DNA of 64,000 nt, taken from contig NZ_LITT01000035.1 in the NCBI RefSeq assembly GCF_001636845.1, positions 186,001-250,000 of the forward strand. The letters run 5' to 3'. How positions within the stretch are numbered: position 1 is the stretch's first letter; the number at the start of each line of letters is the position of its first letter. The notes beneath the pieces were generated by a model. The model had not been told where the DNA came from, did not search any database, and saw only the letters and a program-made list of their open reading frames with translations. This DNA comes from Clostridium ljungdahlii. Lineage in GTDB: Bacteria > Bacillota > Clostridia > Clostridiales > Clostridiaceae. The position numbers and the translations under genes are program-made. Below, in pieces: positions 63,252-64,000 of this stretch.

Positions 63252-64000
63252 TCAAACTATTTTTTTGTTCTCAACTCCGCTGTATAATTTAAATCCCTGT
63301 CCTAAAACTTCATGGGTATCACTTATTATTATAAATGAGTCTTTATCGATATTTTTTATGAAAGTTTTAAATCTGTTCAATTCTGATTGATCCATAACCA
63401 CCATTAAAACTGTACGTTTTTCTTCAGTATAACCACCAAAGCCAGACAGCACGGTAACACCTCTGTTTAAATCCTCTAATACAGCTTTTTTAATTAGCTG
63501 TGATCTATCAGAAACTACAAAAGCAACCTTTGATCCACTAAACCCTAATTGTACCAAATCAATAGCCTTACTAGTTATAAATATGGATATAATCGCATAA
63601 AGTGCTTTTTCTCCACCAAATACAAACCCAGCACAAATAATTACAGAACCATCTATTAATCCCTGAGAATTTCCAATGCTCAATGCCGTATACTTGTTGA
63701 TAATACTAGCTATTATTGAAGTTCCTCCTGTAGATCCATCGCTTTTAAAAACTAGTCCAAGTCCTATACCTGATAATAATCCTCCATATATAGAACCTAA
63801 AAGTGGATTTAATGTAACAGCATGAACATTGGTGGTAAAAAGTATACATAAAGGTAAAACTAAAGAACCAAATACAGTTCTTAACGCAAATTTTTTTCCT
63901 AAAAAAGCTAATCCTACAAAAATCAGTGGAATATTAGCACACCATTGGGTAATGGCAGGCTCTACACCAAATACGTGCTGTACTAATATGGATATTCCAA
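63252..64000 (-). CDS. YitT family membrane protein (partial, cut by window end)
   Basis: The frame is open from the stop at 63252 to the right edge, well beyond the internal methionine at 63683. It holds membrane spans with GLGLVFKSDGSTGGTSIIASII, the family motif also present in the protein at 31176-32024 (NLNASTGGTDIIAKII). A C-terminal DUF2179 domain ends ISDTHEVLGQGF. Roughly 250 of an expected ~285 residues are visible. The function of the family is unknown. Confidence 0.9.
   Translation of the reverse strand, partial: GISILVQHVFGVEPAITQWCANIPLIFVGLAFLGKKFALRTVFGSLVLPLCILFTTNVHAVTLNPLLGSIYGGLLSGIGLGLVFKSDGSTGGTSIIASIINKYTALSIGNSQGLIDGSVIICAGFVFGGEKALYAIISIFITSKAIDLVQLGFSGSKVAFVVSDRSQLIKKAVLEDLNRGVTVLSGFGGYTEEKRTVLMVVMDQSELNRFKTFIKNIDKDSFIIISDTHEVLGQGFKLYSGVENKKIV

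Overview
The window is AT-rich, low-GC Gram-positive DNA. Its gene content fits a strictly anaerobic Clostridium sensu stricto: acyl-CoA dehydratase activases, a tig-clpP-clpX-lon-engB block, a PyrR-type attenuator, DUF1858 proteins and several clostridial lipoproteins. The style resembles the C. kluyveri / C. ljungdahlii / C. tyrobutyricum neighbourhood, but that is an inference and the species is not proven. The window opens inside an ABC-transporter gene and closes inside a YitT-family gene. Many likely translation starts differ from the longest reading frame because a good Shine-Dalgarno (SD) sequence points to an internal ATG, GTG or TTG; these choices are noted per gene.

Layout. 1-11 kb: a BcrA-like ABC exporter, a CMD-family protein, a secreted serine hydrolase behind an operator-rich promoter, a nitroreductase, a SHOCT protein, a FIST sensor plus soluble chemoreceptor pair, and a GntR-controlled ABC exporter with two tandemly duplicated permeases. 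11-20 kb: a large serine recombinase whose only sensible start codon is ATA, flanked by broken genes (a cell-wall-binding remnant and a substrate-binding-protein fragment), then a 1431-residue activase/dehydratase fusion and an orphan SsuBC-type transporter. 20-35 kb: a second serine hydrolase with a GC-rich AraC regulator, TPR, transglutaminase, RecX, M16 peptidase, DEAD-box helicase, flavin reductase, a SAM riboswitch before ybaK, GreA, YitT, a cis-prenyltransferase, a CDF transporter and two DUF1858 proteins. 35-44 kb: ApbE, cobU-cobS-cobC, a Fur-family regulator, a lipoprotein/VCBS pair, a WYL regulator, and a CAAX protease. 44-51 kb: engB-lon-clpX-clpP-tig. 51-58 kb: the pyrBIFKDE operon behind a PyrR attenuator. 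58-64 kb: a three-gene double-cubane-cluster-type set (dehydratase-like protein, DUF3343, activase), an MFS exporter, methionine aminopeptidase and the partial YitT gene.

The most unusual content is non-coding. Three families of intergenic repeats are present. R1 (about 180-260 bp, seven long copies plus a mini copy and a fragment) folds end to end into one long hairpin with a near-invariant loop. Six of the seven long copies lie within about 20 bases of a stop codon, and all six have the same orientation relative to the gene they follow. R2 (four copies) has a roughly 70-base core with covarying stems and conserved internal-loop sequence. R3 (two copies) has TCAATTCACAAT ends. There is also a candidate small RNA at 41718-41816 with a C-rich segment complementary to SD sequences, and a promoter-plus-terminator leader before a yitT gene. 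All assignments come from reading the sequence; no database search or folding program was run.
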